In this document: in pieces, positions 47,829 to 60,085 of the stretch
Layout of the letters: the number at the start of each line of letters is the position of its first letter
Position numbering within the stretch: position 1 is the first letter of the stretch
Assembly (NCBI GenBank): GCA_004154925.1
Contig: QJNS01000037.1
Location: forward strand, 310,001-374,000
Direction of reading: 5' to 3'
Origin: Monosporascus cannonballus
Lineage: Eukaryota; Ascomycota; Sordariomycetes; Xylariales
Length of the DNA: 64,000 bases
Position numbers and translations under genes: made by a program
Notes under the pieces: model-generated
What the model saw: only the letters and a program-made list of their open reading frames with translations
Told to the model about the DNA's origin: nothing
The model's database searches: none

Positions 47829-50585
47829 ATGGGTTGGAGCATATATCAGTTCAGTTTATGTATGATTACGACTTAACGACTTCCATAGATTTCCTTTTAT
47901 CAAGGGTTAGCTGGTCGCTGGATCAGAAGCACGCCCCGTTTCATATATCGCGGCTAACATAATACGGTTAAAGCGCACAAAGCCTCCTTGCATATTGCAA
48001 CTCAATTCATGCTGCGATGTCGGGTCCATATTCATACACTAAATATGGCGTCAGGGATAATATGCTGCCTACCCACTAGGATGGTACCTGCCAAGCCAGC
48101 GCTTCGAGGGGCGTACATTATTGCGTTATTCCTATCAGGAGTATCGTATGCTTGACATACATGACGGCTTGGACCGTCTTACACGACGATCCCCAAATAT
48201 TTCTTTCCATTTCCTGCTCCATAGCCCCATGATGCCCCTTGACGTCAACATGGGCCAGCAGCCGGCGTCCCACTTGACACAACCCACAGCAACCCCATCG
48301 TCGCCTATTTTTGAGAGAAGCATTATGCGGCAGCTTTAGTAGGTCATGAGGTGGATTCATGTTGTAATAGGAGAGGGAGAAGTCTCAGGGTAACTGATCC
48401 CTGGTTTCGGAACTTAGTGCGATATGACTATATGGTGACATAATTCATCCGCGCCCACGATCCAACCCACGTCTTCGCAGACACATGCCTCTGACCCATA
48501 AAATTACTCCAAGGTTCAGCTCACTGCCTACTGGGCTGGAAGCGTGTCCGACCAGACCAGCTTCCTTAGATCTATGGTTCTAGAAGAACTTAAAACTGAT
48601 ACCCTCCGTTGCTGCACAGCCTTTTCATCAATATTTGCTTCGCCTTAAGTCTTTTCCATATCTAAGCGCCCTGCTCCATCCAGTGTATCGAGACACTCTA
48701 GACAGCCTTTAGTCTCCATCCTGATGAAAGCACAACTTGCGGCTCACTAAATGAACGCGATATTGTGTTTCGTCTAGGTGTCTTGGAGTCGGCACGCCTT
48801 ATATTACTCTGGTCCTTTTCTGTCCAAATTGGTCACACCATGTCATGGTGACAGGCAAACTCGTTCCAGGCCCAGCGGTTCGCTTTGCCGAATACCCGGC
48901 GACGCGACGAATGTCGCTTATAATTAAGACGTTGAGGCCCCCTTGTCGGCCCAGCTTCCGCGTACCCGCTGTCCTAATCCCTGGACCTCGGCGGCTCCTA
49001 GGTGTGTCCCCCGGTTCTGTCGCGTTTGGCAGTCTTCCTCTCAAGAGTAGCCTCGTTTTCTGGCGTCATCCCACACCCGGTTTGCTTTCACGGCGGCATA
49101 CGAGGGTAACGGTGAAGCTGGTCGCGCCGGAACTCACACTTTGAAATCTTGGGTATAGCATTCGACGCGCTTCTCATAGTCAGGCACTTCTCTGCCTTCA
49201 ATGGCGTAGTGCCGTACGAGTACGGGCCCCGGATAGAGAAGCCTAGATACATATGATCGACACAACTAATGCTAGCTTTTGTCTAGCCTACTAACGTATC
49301 TCTAACCTCCTCCTGCAAGCAACATGTCATGCAAGCCACCAACGTTAGACTAATAATTTTGACGTCTTCCCCCTAATTCCATGTTATGAGCCTAAATAAT
49401 CCCAATTGCTCTGATCGCTATGCCTAGAACGCTCAGAGCAATACAACATCCGCGACATCGGAGAGCACTAGCAGGCGATTGCTAGATCAAAAGACGGCGA
49501 TTTCTCGGAGTTTTCTTTAAAGCGCGCTCTTAGTGGCCGTCAATGGTCACCCCCCTACCGGATGCCATGCTGAACTTGGCTAGGCTTGGCAGAAGCTTGA
49601 TCAAACTTGGCAACGCTTGACAATACGGGATCTCCAACCAGAGTACCGAAGTACCTGACGTTTCAACGGAGAGCCAACGACGGACAACACGCCAGAACAT
49701 GTTAGCGTAGTCCATTATTTCTTCGACCAAGCTTCTCTTTGAAGCTTAGCCAGACTACTGCATATACGCTCTCCTTCAGCTACCCAAGAAGCACGTTCTC
49801 AGGAGAGGCTTGGCTCTCGTTCGTCTCTCAATGAGTCCTTTCGCCTTTTTGGTCAACGACCACGACCACCATCCCAATCATGACCCCGACCCATTTATTT
49901 CACTTGGGATGGCGGAGGTCTCAACGTTAGCGAGCTCTTGCTTCGTATCCCCATCATCCAGCCATCATCTAGAATGAAAATAAGTTGCAATGGCCTTCCT
50001 AATCAAGCCAAAGGTCCCGTCCTATGCTAAAGCTATGTAGGATCAGCTTCAGAGAGGGTAGTGATCTCTCGTTTCGCGTATTGCTGTCATTGAGCCGAGA
50101 GGCGCGCCTATCATTTGGCCCATCACACGACCAGTGCGGCGCTGTGAGACTTTACCCACTTAACCTCCGGGCCCCGAGGACATATACCCGAGTCATTCCC
50201 ACCAACATAATTATTATTAATGGAAAACAGTGGCAAAACACCAACGCTGAGTGGCCGCCCCTCCCCTTGCGCTATCTGCGGATGGAAACCTGCAAGGGTA
50301 TAGTGTCCCCGGCGCCGTGGATTCTTTTTTACTTCTAGTCTGCTATTGCGACATGGAAGCTGCTCGTAGCACATTCCGTATCGGAGATGGTGTTATCGAA
50401 ATGGGCTCGTCACGCCCTGCCGAGGGTGTCAATAAACCCGCCGCCACATCCGGGGCCTGTCGTTCCCTTGGATTGTGCAATAAATTGGATGCAACCCCAG
50501 CTTGGTATCCCCCACAACCTTCCCTCGTGGTTGTCTCTTCTCAGCTGTGCCTCAAGTCGCGACGTATAGCGCCTAGAAGCCGAAA
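47829..50585. other. Large intergenic region, PKS to transporter
   Basis: 2.76 kb of normal composition without a recognisable gene. Short ORFs overlap in opposite frames. Around 49565-49625 the words CTTGGC and AAGCTTGATCAAACTTGG recur, but no array is formed. A lost gene is possible but not supported. Confidence 0.4.
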
Positions 50586-52695
50586 ATGGGTATGTCACCG
50601 TGTCGACTTGGACCTGGAGCGCCTCACGAACTAACATGTGGAATTAGCGGACGAAAAGGCCTTGGAGCGCGACGCCTCTGTCGAGGAGAAGATGGCCCAC
50701 ACTCCTCCCGGCGATCGCCATGCGCCATACCTCGACCCTTCGATCTTGGAAGGCGACTACGAGGGCAAACCGACCGAGGAGGAGCTAGGGACTCTTCGCC
50801 GGGTTCCCGGGAACATCCCCATTGTTGTCTACCTCATATGTATAGTGGAGTTTGCTGAGCGATCCAGCTATTACGGCGTGCAGCCCTTGATAGGCAACTA
50901 TGTATGTCAACCGCCCCCGTATGTATCCCTACGCTTTCCATGTCCCATTTGGTGGGAGCCATATGTCATGCGAATCCTTATGTCAAACGGGAACTGTCGC
51001 ATAACTCCAAGCCCCTGCTTGGGACGGATTTTGCTTACCTTAATCTCGCTTCAGTGCCCGAAGGTGGAAATGGCTATGGAGCCCCTCCTCGGGGAGATCA
51101 GCAGACGCCCGGTGCCCTGGGACTGGGAACGGTGACTGCCAACGCCGTAACGCAGTCGTTCAGTCTGCTCGCATACGCTCTTCCACTCCTCTTCGGTTGG
51201 CTCGCCGATGCGAAGGCTGGTCGCTTCAGGTTAATTTGCTGGGGCGTCGGAGTCTTCGGTGTTGCTCACGTGCTGATGGTCGCTGCCGAGGCCCCGAAGC
51301 TCCTTGCCAACGGAACTGCCAAGGTACCCTACTTTCTGTCCGTATACATATTATCAATCGGAGCTGGTAAGACTGACCCTTCTGTTCGCCGGTCGCTGAG
51401 CCATTCCCGCCTAACTTGACCATGCAGCTATGTTCAAGCCCAACGTCTCGCCGTTGCTTCTCGACCAGATGTCAGAGACGGTCCCTAAAGTCATAACTCT
51501 GTCGAACGGGGAGCGGGTTATTCAAGACCCTGAATCTACCACCGAGAGAGTCATGCTTTGGTTCTATCTTCTCATTAACATCGGTGGTTTTATGGGCGTA
51601 GCCACATCTTACACCGAGAAGTACGTCGGCTGGTGGTTATCCTTCCTGATCCCGCTCCTCCTATACCTCCCTCTCCCTCTCCTGCTCTGGTTCCTCCACA
51701 AGCGCTTGATCCTTCACCCTCCGGGCGGAAGCGACCTTGGAAATGTCTTCAAGGTATTGGCTATCTGCTTCCGGCGTGGCGGAATCAAGAAGATCGGTCG
51801 ACACGGGTTCTGGGATCTCGCCAAGCCGTCCAACATCGCCGCTGCCGGACTGAACATCAAGACGCATTGGAACGATCAGTTCGTGGAAGACGTCCGGCGA
51901 ACTTTCCAAGCCACCGGTATCTTCTGCTTCTTCCCGATTCAGTACCTTAACGACAATGGTATTGGTTCCGCAGCGAACTTCCTGTCGACTATGCTGGAGA
52001 CCAACGGCGTCCCCAACGACGTCATCCAGAACTTCAACTCGCTTAGTATCATCTGCATGGCTCCCATCCTGAACTACGGCCTCTACCCGATGCTCCGAAA
52101 GGTGGGAGTCCATTACGGCCCTATCGCCCGCATCACAACAGGCTTGATGATGTCCACGCTGGGCGGCGTTGGCTATACGATCCTTAACTACTACGCCTAC
52201 AAGGAATCGCCCTGCGGCGAGTACGGCTCGAGCGACTGCAAGATCGGCACCGGCGTAGCTCCCATCAGCATTTGGTGGATGGCGATCCCCTACGCGCTCG
52301 GTGGCATCTCGGAGCTGTTCGTCAACGTGCCGGCTTACGGCATCGCGTACTCGCGGGCGCCCGTCAACATGCGGGGTCTCGTGTCGGCCATCAACCTCTT
52401 CAACACGGCCGTGGCCTATCTCATCGGCTTGGCGTGCTCGTCCATCATCACGGACCCGCACCTGACGTGGGACTTCGGCGGCTGCGCCATCGCCGGCGGC
52501 ATCCTCACCGTCGTCTTCTACTTCACCTTCCGCCACATCGACAAGGAGGAGTACGAGATCAGCCAGAACCGCGACTACCACGTCGACGCCACGGGCACCG
52601 TCAACGTCCACGGCGAGAACGAGTTCAACAAGAGCTCCAACCGGCCGGCCCCCATCGCCGACAACGAGGAGATGATGATCTCTCAGAAGCAGTAA
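50586..52695 (+). CDS. POT/PTR-family proton-coupled transporter
   Basis: A fungal PTR2-like peptide/nitrate transporter of the POT family, expected in the plasma membrane with 12 helices. Exons: 50586-50589 (only ATGG), 50648-50918, 51055-51366, 51428-52695. The first intron (50590-50647) is GTATGT...CTAAC...TTAG and yields MADEKALERD; no ATG exists in exon 2 before conserved sequence. Family motifs are FAERSSYYGVQPLIGNYV, GGNGYGAPPRGDQQTPGALG, FKPNVSPLL, FYLLINIGG and YGIAYSRAPVNMRGL. The frame does not close between exons 2 and 3: with donor GTATGT at 50919 and acceptor TTCAG at 51054 the C5 run at 50914-50918 is one base out. A weak GTCAAC donor at 50906 would close it but loses conserved residues. 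It may export a product or import substrates; its cluster membership is by position only. Confidence 0.8.
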
Positions 52696-53124
52696 AGGGG
52701 GTGTTCGGGAATGCCGTTTTGGCAGGCTCAGCGCTTTTAGGAACATGTGGAATTTTGTGTATTTTCAGCCGTCGTACTTGAGTTTGTGTCTGTGTAGCTG
52801 TACATATCCTTATTTGAAATGAATTATCATGTTCGCGAGAGGAGGTCATCAGTCTACAATTGTTTACGAAGGATTTTGGGTGAGTCGCCGCTGCAAACCG
52901 TTGAGATGATTGGAAGACGTTCAATTTGCAAATGCGGCTGAGACTGCCAAGGGGCGGCTACCTCGCCGGCCGAGTCAACCTTGGAGGCTGAATCCAAAGC
53001 CTTTCGACCATACTATATTCCCCTTTTCTTGCTTATCCCATGACAGCTCAATTCGTAAGTACCCCAGATCGTATTTCTACATCATATGTATATTTAGGAT
53101 CCAGTTTTCGGTTTGAAATCGTGG
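52696..53124. other. Spacer between transporter and Gypsy element, with a TIR-like start
   Basis: Directly after the transporter stop codon TAA comes AGGGGGTGTTCGGGAATGCC, which resembles the Harbinger-like ends GGGCGTGTTCGGGACACTTC. TAA would be the target triplet. No matching opposite end was found before 53130, so this is at most a relic. The rest is non-coding as far as can be seen. Confidence 0.35.
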
Positions 53125-53129
53125 ATAAT

Positions 53130-53521
53130 TATGACGGCTAGACGGTTTAACCAACTATTAAACCTTAAGTCGACGGGTTTAAGTTAGCAGGAGTAACGTG
53201 GGAATCTGAGCAATAAATACAGTAACGTATTACGTCTCGTAATTCCAAAAATACCTTAAATAACGATATTATATTGCAAATTAAAATTATCTAAATTATG
53301 AAAATAATAAACATATATATCTTTATTTTGGCTTAAGTTATTTAACCGGCTGAAACCCTTAAGCCCCTTAAGCCCTTTAAGCCACCCGCTGGCTTAACCG
53401 GCTTAAAGATGTCAAGTCTTTGAGCCCTTTAAGCCAATTACGTAACTTTTTTGGCACGGTCGGATTTAAATGCCCAAGCTTTCCGACCGTTTAAGGAAAT
53501 CAAGATCGTTAGGTTATAATA
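53130..53521 (-). repeat. LTR of copy C (3' LTR in element sense), 392 bp
   Basis: Starts TATGACGGCTAGACGG and ends GGTTAGGTTATAATA on the plus strand. Contains direct short repeats of the TTAAGCC type (53346-53440). It is more mutated than its partner at the end CATAACA, which here reads TATAATA. Confidence 0.9.
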
Positions 53522-55690
53522 CGATTTTTTCCTTTTCAAGATTTTTATCCTTAAAGATTATTTTATTTATTTATTTATTCCGGTAAATAATTTTTTTTTA
53601 TATTTAACATATTAGGTCGTATCGAAAAATCTCGTTTTCGCAAACGTATTAACGTTTTTATTTTTGCAAAACGTATTATATTATTTGATTTTATTATACT
53701 TTAAGAAAACTTTTGTTTTCGTTACCCTTTCGTCGGTATATCTTGCAAAACGTACCGTAATTCTGGGAAATACGGCCGCTATACGTAATACGGTAATTTT
53801 TACGATTTATTTGACCTTTCAGAATTTAAGTACAAAAATTTTCTTAATAAGGAAAACCGTTTAAAACGTAAAAAAAAGCAAATTCGTAAAGCCTTTCGTA
53901 ACGTTGTAAACAAATTAAATCGCCTGCAGAAATAACGGAAGTTGTTTGGCCGTCGTAAAATTAAAATGTTTCGTCGTAATATTTAAAGTACGGAAATAAT
54001 AAAAAAGTTTAAACGTTTTAAAAAAGAACAAAAATAGTTAAAGGCGGTTATTATAGTTATTACGTTAACGTAAGTTACGGCCGATTAGCCCGACATCCCG
54101 GCTATTAATTGGTTAATTATTAATTAAGATATACCCGTCGTTATTGGTAAAAGTTCTTTAATAGGCGTTAGGCGTTAATAAGATTTTTGGCGGGTTCCCA
54201 GGTATTTTCGAAATCCGGATATTTTTTTCATTTAATTAGGTATTAGATAAATCCGTTTTATTTTCGTATATTAAATTTTTTCTATTTCGTAGGTTTATTC
54301 GTTTTTTATTTTTATGTCGTTTTATGTCGTATATATCTTGATTATATTTATTATCAATTCGAATAAGAAAATGTAAAAAATTAAATAAAATTTAATTTTT
54401 GATAAAAGTTTTAATTAATAATTATTTTCTAAAATTTTTTTAATGATTTTGTATAGACCGATATATTTGAAATCGAAATTTTTATTAGGTTTTTTTTTAA
54501 ATATTTTTTGTAATAAGGAAAATTATTTTCCCTTTTTCGAAAAGTAATCTTTTTAATTTTTTCTGATTATAATATTTATTTATTTGATTTCGTACGAATT
54601 TTAGTTCTGTTTTTATTTTTTGGTATAATTATCGTAATTATTTTAACGTAAAAATTATTTTAATATTAATTAAATTATTATCGCATATTCGTCCATATAT
54701 TTTTACGATAAAACCAAAATTTGCATTTATAAATATTATTTTAATATTTTCATAATAACTGGTATTATAAATTAGTTATACGATTAATAATGTTTTAACC
54801 TAGTTATTTTGTTCATAATTAATGTAATATCGTAAATAAGTTTTTAAGGTTTGGTTTATTTGTTTTATTTATTTATTTATTTATAATTTAAATATGTTAA
54901 ATAATTTATAATTTAAGCCAATTTATATTATTAGGCTTTGCCAAAACTTTAATATAAATATCGATCATTTATTTAAAATACATTTTATTAATAATCCGTA
55001 TATATTAAATATATGTTTAAAGAAAATATATATTATTTGTTTATCGTTTATAGTTTTATAACATGGTAAAAAATAGGAAAATTTTGTAAATCGATTAATA
55101 ATTACGAAAATGCTATTGTAATATATTTTTGTAATTAAATTTTTTGATATACAAAATTTAGTAATAAAGTTAAATGTAATTAAATATTATGGTTATTTTA
55201 TAATTAATAATAGCTGTAATTTTCCGTATGGTTTATGTTATATATTTTCGTTTTGGCGTAAATATCGTATTGCCGTATAATTTTTTATACCGTTAATTTT
55301 ATTTTAGGAAAAGAATATATGCATTAAAGCCGTTTTAAGGTTTTATAAATTCCTGGATATCCGTAAAACTAATATTCGTATTTTTTCGTATTAAATCCTT
55401 TTAATGTTTTTTTAGAATTTACATTTTATTTGTTTTTTGGTTTTTTAAAAGACCGTTATTATACTGCTAGATTTTTTAATATATATCTAAAAATATTGCT
55501 CGAATTATCGCAATTTATCGTAAGCGTAAATAGTTTGTATAATAATATTAAAAATTATATAACTAATTTTAACCAATTTCTTTTCGAAATTTGGTCGCTT
55601 ATTTAAAGCATTTATTTTATTATTTTTTGAATCTTTTTTATAAATAATAATGAAATCGAAATTCGCCAATTTTTCCGCGTAACGAAATTG

Positions 55691-55891
55691 TTATTTTGTA
55701 AATTCCTTAATTATGGTAAATTGGATAAGATTTTGATAATCTATGTAAACCTTAATCTGGTATAAATTTCCTTTTAGAAAATATTTAAATTTTCGAAATA
55801 CCATAATAATAGTCATAAATTCCTTATTTGGAATGCAGTAATTAAATTCGGTTCTTTTTAATTTGTACGAAAAAAATGCTATAAGGTACAA
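55691..55891 (-). pseudogene. Gypsy RNase H remnant
   Basis: A surviving 66-codon frame with the pattern AFFSYKLKRTEFNYCIPNKE followed by YQIKVYIDYQNLIQF. This matches the Ty3/Gypsy RNase H signature (SRKLxxAExNYxxxDKExLA ... TDHKNLxYF). It fixes the orientation of copy C and, by alignment, of A and B. It is part of a dead polyprotein. Confidence 0.85.
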
Positions 55892-56354
55892 TTTGCCTTA
55901 ATTATTTTGTTATTTAATTATTACGCTTAATATATAATCCGAAATATCGGTTTTTAACTTAATAAGATAATTTAAATCGTACATAATTAGTACTGGCTTG
56001 TTAATAATTGCATTTTTAATATTTTGAATTATTTTTTCCTTATCTGATATTTATTTAAATTCTTTTTTTTGTAAGATTTATTAAAAATATAATTATTTTG
56101 TTAAAATTCCGAATAAACTTTCTGTAATAGTTGGCAAATACGAGGAATATTTATACCTTTTTAATTATTATTGGCGTTTATTATTTTGTAACGGTAACTA
56201 TTTTTTAGGGTGTATTTTAATATGTTCTGGGATAATGATATATCCCAGATATTTTATTTCTTATATATAAAATTAATTCTTTTCCGCATTAATAAGTAGC
56301 TTTATATTTTTTAAAAGTTAAAAAACGTTATGAACGTATTTTACGTATATTTTT

Positions 56355-56398
56355 TCCGTTTCCGAAAAAATAAAAATATTGTCGAAATAGCAAATAAG
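56355..56398 (-). pseudogene. Gypsy reverse transcriptase catalytic-motif remnant
   Basis: The minus strand reads CYFDNIFIFSETEK, corresponding to the YLDDILIFSxTxxEH motif of Gypsy RT. The second catalytic Asp is Asn, a G-to-A change as RIP would make. Copies A and B carry related versions. Confidence 0.8.
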
Positions 56399-57305
56399 GT
56401 AAATATTAAGGTATTTTCGTAATACGTAATTAATTATTCGCTAAAAAGTTAGTAATACGTTCGTAAATCCCATTAATATAACCAAATATTTAAATAATTT
56501 ATATTTCGTTCGAAAGGTTATTTTTTATTCGTTTTTTTAATTTTAATAAGGTTATATCCAATTTTAAAATCGAATGCTATAAATTATTTGGTTCCATAAA
56601 ATCTGTTTTTTATTTTTGTAATTAAGGATAATAATATTCGATTTTTAATAATAATATCGTTTAATTATCGATAATTAATTATAAGTCGTAGTTTTCTATT
56701 TTTTTAATACAAAGAATATTAGGTATTTTGCTGGTAATTTCGAAAATTGAATCCATTTTTTACATAACCGATCTTTTAGGTATTCTTTAAAAATACGTAA
56801 TTTATTTCCGCTAAAGTTATAAATAAGGTAAAACTTTGTCGAAAATCCTGTTTTGAAAATTATTTCATAATTTTATTTATTATGTTTTAATAATTTCGTA
56901 TCAAGTTTTTTTAAAAAAAAACTGCTTATACTTATAATACTATAATAATATATTAATTAGATTTTTTAATCTTTGGGATTATTGTTATTTTAAATCATTA
57001 TTTAATTGCTTTAATTTCGCTTTGATAGTAATAATAATACGTTATATTTTTTTCTTTAATGCCCGTTTTTGTTATGTTTTATCTTTTTAGATAATAAGGT
57101 TTTTATCGTATTTTTATACCTATATTCGTCGCCATTTTCGATCGAATATGAAGATTTTAATTTTTTTTTTTCGTTTATTAATAAGGAATAAAATAAACTT
57201 TATTTAGCCAATTTCGCTATTAATCAAAATTCCGTATTAATGTATCCATAATAATCCTAAGATTATATCGGAATTTCCGAATAAAATAATATCGAAATTA
57301 ATCGT

Positions 57306-57497
57306 TTAATATCGTCCTTTAATAAAAATCTTCAGGTAATTAATTTCGCATATAACTTTTCCGTTATTATAAGCAAATTTCTGATTTTCGACATTTATTG
57401 CTATATAAGGTTTTAACTTATATTTCCATAACAGTTTAAACTTATTAATTATATTTAGTTTAATATAATTCCCGCTTAAAGCTCCGTAATCTACCAT
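57306..57497 (-). pseudogene. Gypsy aspartic protease remnant
   Basis: The 63-codon frame contains VDYGALSGNYI, a mutated form of the DSGASGNFI retropepsin active site common in fungal Gypsy elements. It is followed by KLKPYIAINVENQKF, in the usual place for the substrate loop. Located upstream of RT in element sense, as expected. Confidence 0.7.
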
Positions 57498-59463
57498 TGC
57501 GATATATTAGTACGTTCCGATTTGTATTTCTAAAATAATAAGATTATTAACGTTTTTTATTTTTACATTTAAAACTTTTTTTAAGTATTTTTTTTAATTT
57601 CTTTGGGTTTCGTTATTTTGCGGCTTTTTTATAGGTAACCTTTTTTTTAATTTTTATTCGAATTTATTAAGTCTTATTTATATTTTTTCGTTTAACGCGT
57701 TAAGTTGTTATATTTATTATTGTTACCGGTATATTATTCCTTTAAACCGTATTAATTGTTCTTAATTTTGCTATAGTTTTTTTCCTTATCGAAGAAATTA
57801 TTTTCTTATATTTATAATTACATCCCATTATATATTATCTTAATTATCGTTTTAAAAATCTTTTATAAATTAATGTATTTTTAATAGTTTTTTTTTCGTA
57901 AAAATCTATAATAAATACCAATTAAAAATAAAAATCCGTAATAATTTTCTAATAATACTTTTTACCGTACGTTAAATTAATTTCTTTTCCGTTTGGTAAT
58001 TATATTATTTATAATAATAAAAGAAATTTTCTTACGGGCATTTTTTTTCGGGCCAGCTTTTTGCTTTAGCCAATTGCTGGATATTTTTTAGGGTTATGAT
58101 TTAACATTATTAATATTATTGCTTATCGTCTTTATTATTCCCGGTACGGTTTAAAAAATTAAATCTTTTATAATATATATAGATAATTCGTTCGTAAATA
58201 TATTATTTCCATTTTTCGTAATCGGAATATTTTTGTCGTCGGTAATATATGGCGTATATTTTGCCGTATCGATTAAAAGTTTCGGGACAAACTTTTTTTA
58301 TCCAATTCTAATATTTACGTAATTATCCTTATAATATTTTTTATTATGTTCGCGATATTTATTAAATTAGCTTTTTGGCCTTTTATATTTTTCGTTAAAT
58401 TTTTTATTATAATAATTCTTATTGGACCTTTTGTTATAAACCTAATATATGTTTGGCTTAAATTATATTAATAATTTTGGTATCGTTTTTTTAATTATTT
58501 CTGGATTATTTCTCGGATATAGGTATTTAATTATCTTATTATAATTTTTTGAGCTTTTTATATTTATAAGTCTTATATCTTATTTTGTTATAATTAAAGT
58601 ATTTAATTTGGCTTTAATTTTGTTTATAAATAACGTTAAATTTTATAGGTTCTGGCATTATTTTATAAGAAATAAAAGGTACATTTTGTTTTTTTCTTTA
58701 GTTAAACTTGTTATATCTCAAATATAAAATATATTATCCTTTTTTTGTTATTTTTCAAATTATTAATTATTAATTTTAATTATTTTTGCAATATACCGGT
58801 TTAAAGTAATTGATCGCTTAATTTAAATAATCCTATTTTTATATTATTTTTTAATTTTTTTAAAAATATTTTAATAAAAACGTTAATTTTATCGTTTCCT
58901 TATTTTGCCTTAACTATAAAGCTTTTAAAGATTACGGCATATTTGGACGTAGGTTTTTTTTTATTAAAATTGCAGAAATTATTAAACCGTAAATCGTTTT
59001 TTATCCGGATTACCAAAATTATTACGTACCTTAATTTCAAAATTGGTATAAAATAAAAAGATCTTATTAATAAAATCCTTTTTATTCAACTTTTTTATTT
59101 CTAAAAAATTCCTTATAACGGGTTTAAATTAATTAATAATATTTTCCATTAGGCATATTCCTATTACTAAAACCTAATCCGCAAGGTCGTTAAAATTTAA
59201 AAAAAATAAAAATAAATTCGTACTTAAATTAAAAAGGTTTAAAAGTTTCTTTTTTCATTATAAGATTCCGGCTTTTTAAATTTTATGCAGGCGAAAAAAG
59301 CTTACGTAAATGGCCTAACCTTAATTTGCCGGATTTCTTTTTTTAATTCCCAAATTTAAGCTTAAAATTATTAAATAAGAATTTCTTAAGCATTAATCGA
59401 TATTTTAACAATATTAAATATTGCTTAGAATTTAACGATATTATAAAATAAAAACTTGTAACG

Positions 59464-59855
59464 TATAACGGTTAAACTGTTTAATTAATTATTAAACTTT
59501 AAGTTAACGGATTTATATTAATAAAAATATTTTAAGAATTTAAATAATAAATATAATAAGGTATTATGTTTTGTAATTTTAAAAATACTTTAAGTAATAA
59601 TATTATATTATAAATTAAAGTTATTTAAATTATGGAAATAATAAACGTATATATCCTTATTTTGGCTCAAACCATTTAACCGGCTCAAACCCTTAAGCCC
59701 CTTAAGCCCCTTAAGCCATCCGCTGGCTCAACCGGCTTAAAGGTGCTAAGCCTTTGAGCCCTTTGAGCCAATCACATAACCTTCTTGGCACGGTCGGGCT
59801 TGGGTGCCCAAGCTCTCCGACCGTTTAGGGAAGCCAAGATGGTTAGGTCATAACA
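59464..59855 (-). repeat. LTR of copy C (5' LTR in element sense), 392 bp
   Basis: Starts TATAACGGTTAAACTG and ends GGTTAGGTCATAACA on the plus strand. It shares the CCGGCT, AACCCTTAAGCCCCTTAAGC and GCACGGTCGGG words with the other LTR. Followed at once by the target copy ATAAT. Confidence 0.9.
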
Positions 59856-60085
59856 ATAATCGGTTTAACAGTCCTTCTCGAAGTCCGCCTCCTCCTCCCA
59901 CCGTCGGGCTGCATCGAACGCATCAAGACTGCCGCTTTTGCCTTGTTATACCGTAACTCCTCTATTCTGTACTCAACAAACCTCGCTGAGAGGCGATCGG
60001 CTGAAATACGGCCATTCAAGCCGGCCGATCGGGCAGCCTTACTTCTTGCCAAACCCCTAGGACATCTGCGCTGAGAGTTCCGAAA

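Larger units (their letters stand above)
53130..59855 (-). mobile_element. Complete Ty3/Gypsy retrotransposon copy C (6.73 kb), RIP-degraded
   Basis: Two 392-bp LTRs (53130-53521 and 59464-59855) bound the element, with ATAAT on both sides (53125-53129 and 59856-59860). On the minus strand, relics appear in Gypsy order: protease (57306-57497), RT (about 56355-56398) and RNase H (55691-55891). Gag should lie toward 59400 and integrase toward 54000, but neither could be read. The interior is very AT-rich with many stops. Near-identical LTR lengths and an intact target duplication show a single simple insertion. It separates the polyketide cluster from the NACHT gene and ends 230 bp before the latter's ATG. 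Confidence 0.92.

Noticed and set aside
48799..49144. Overlapping ORFs on both strands in the PKS-transporter gap
   Set aside because: Low-complexity, Arg/Pro-rich shadows of each other without motifs.
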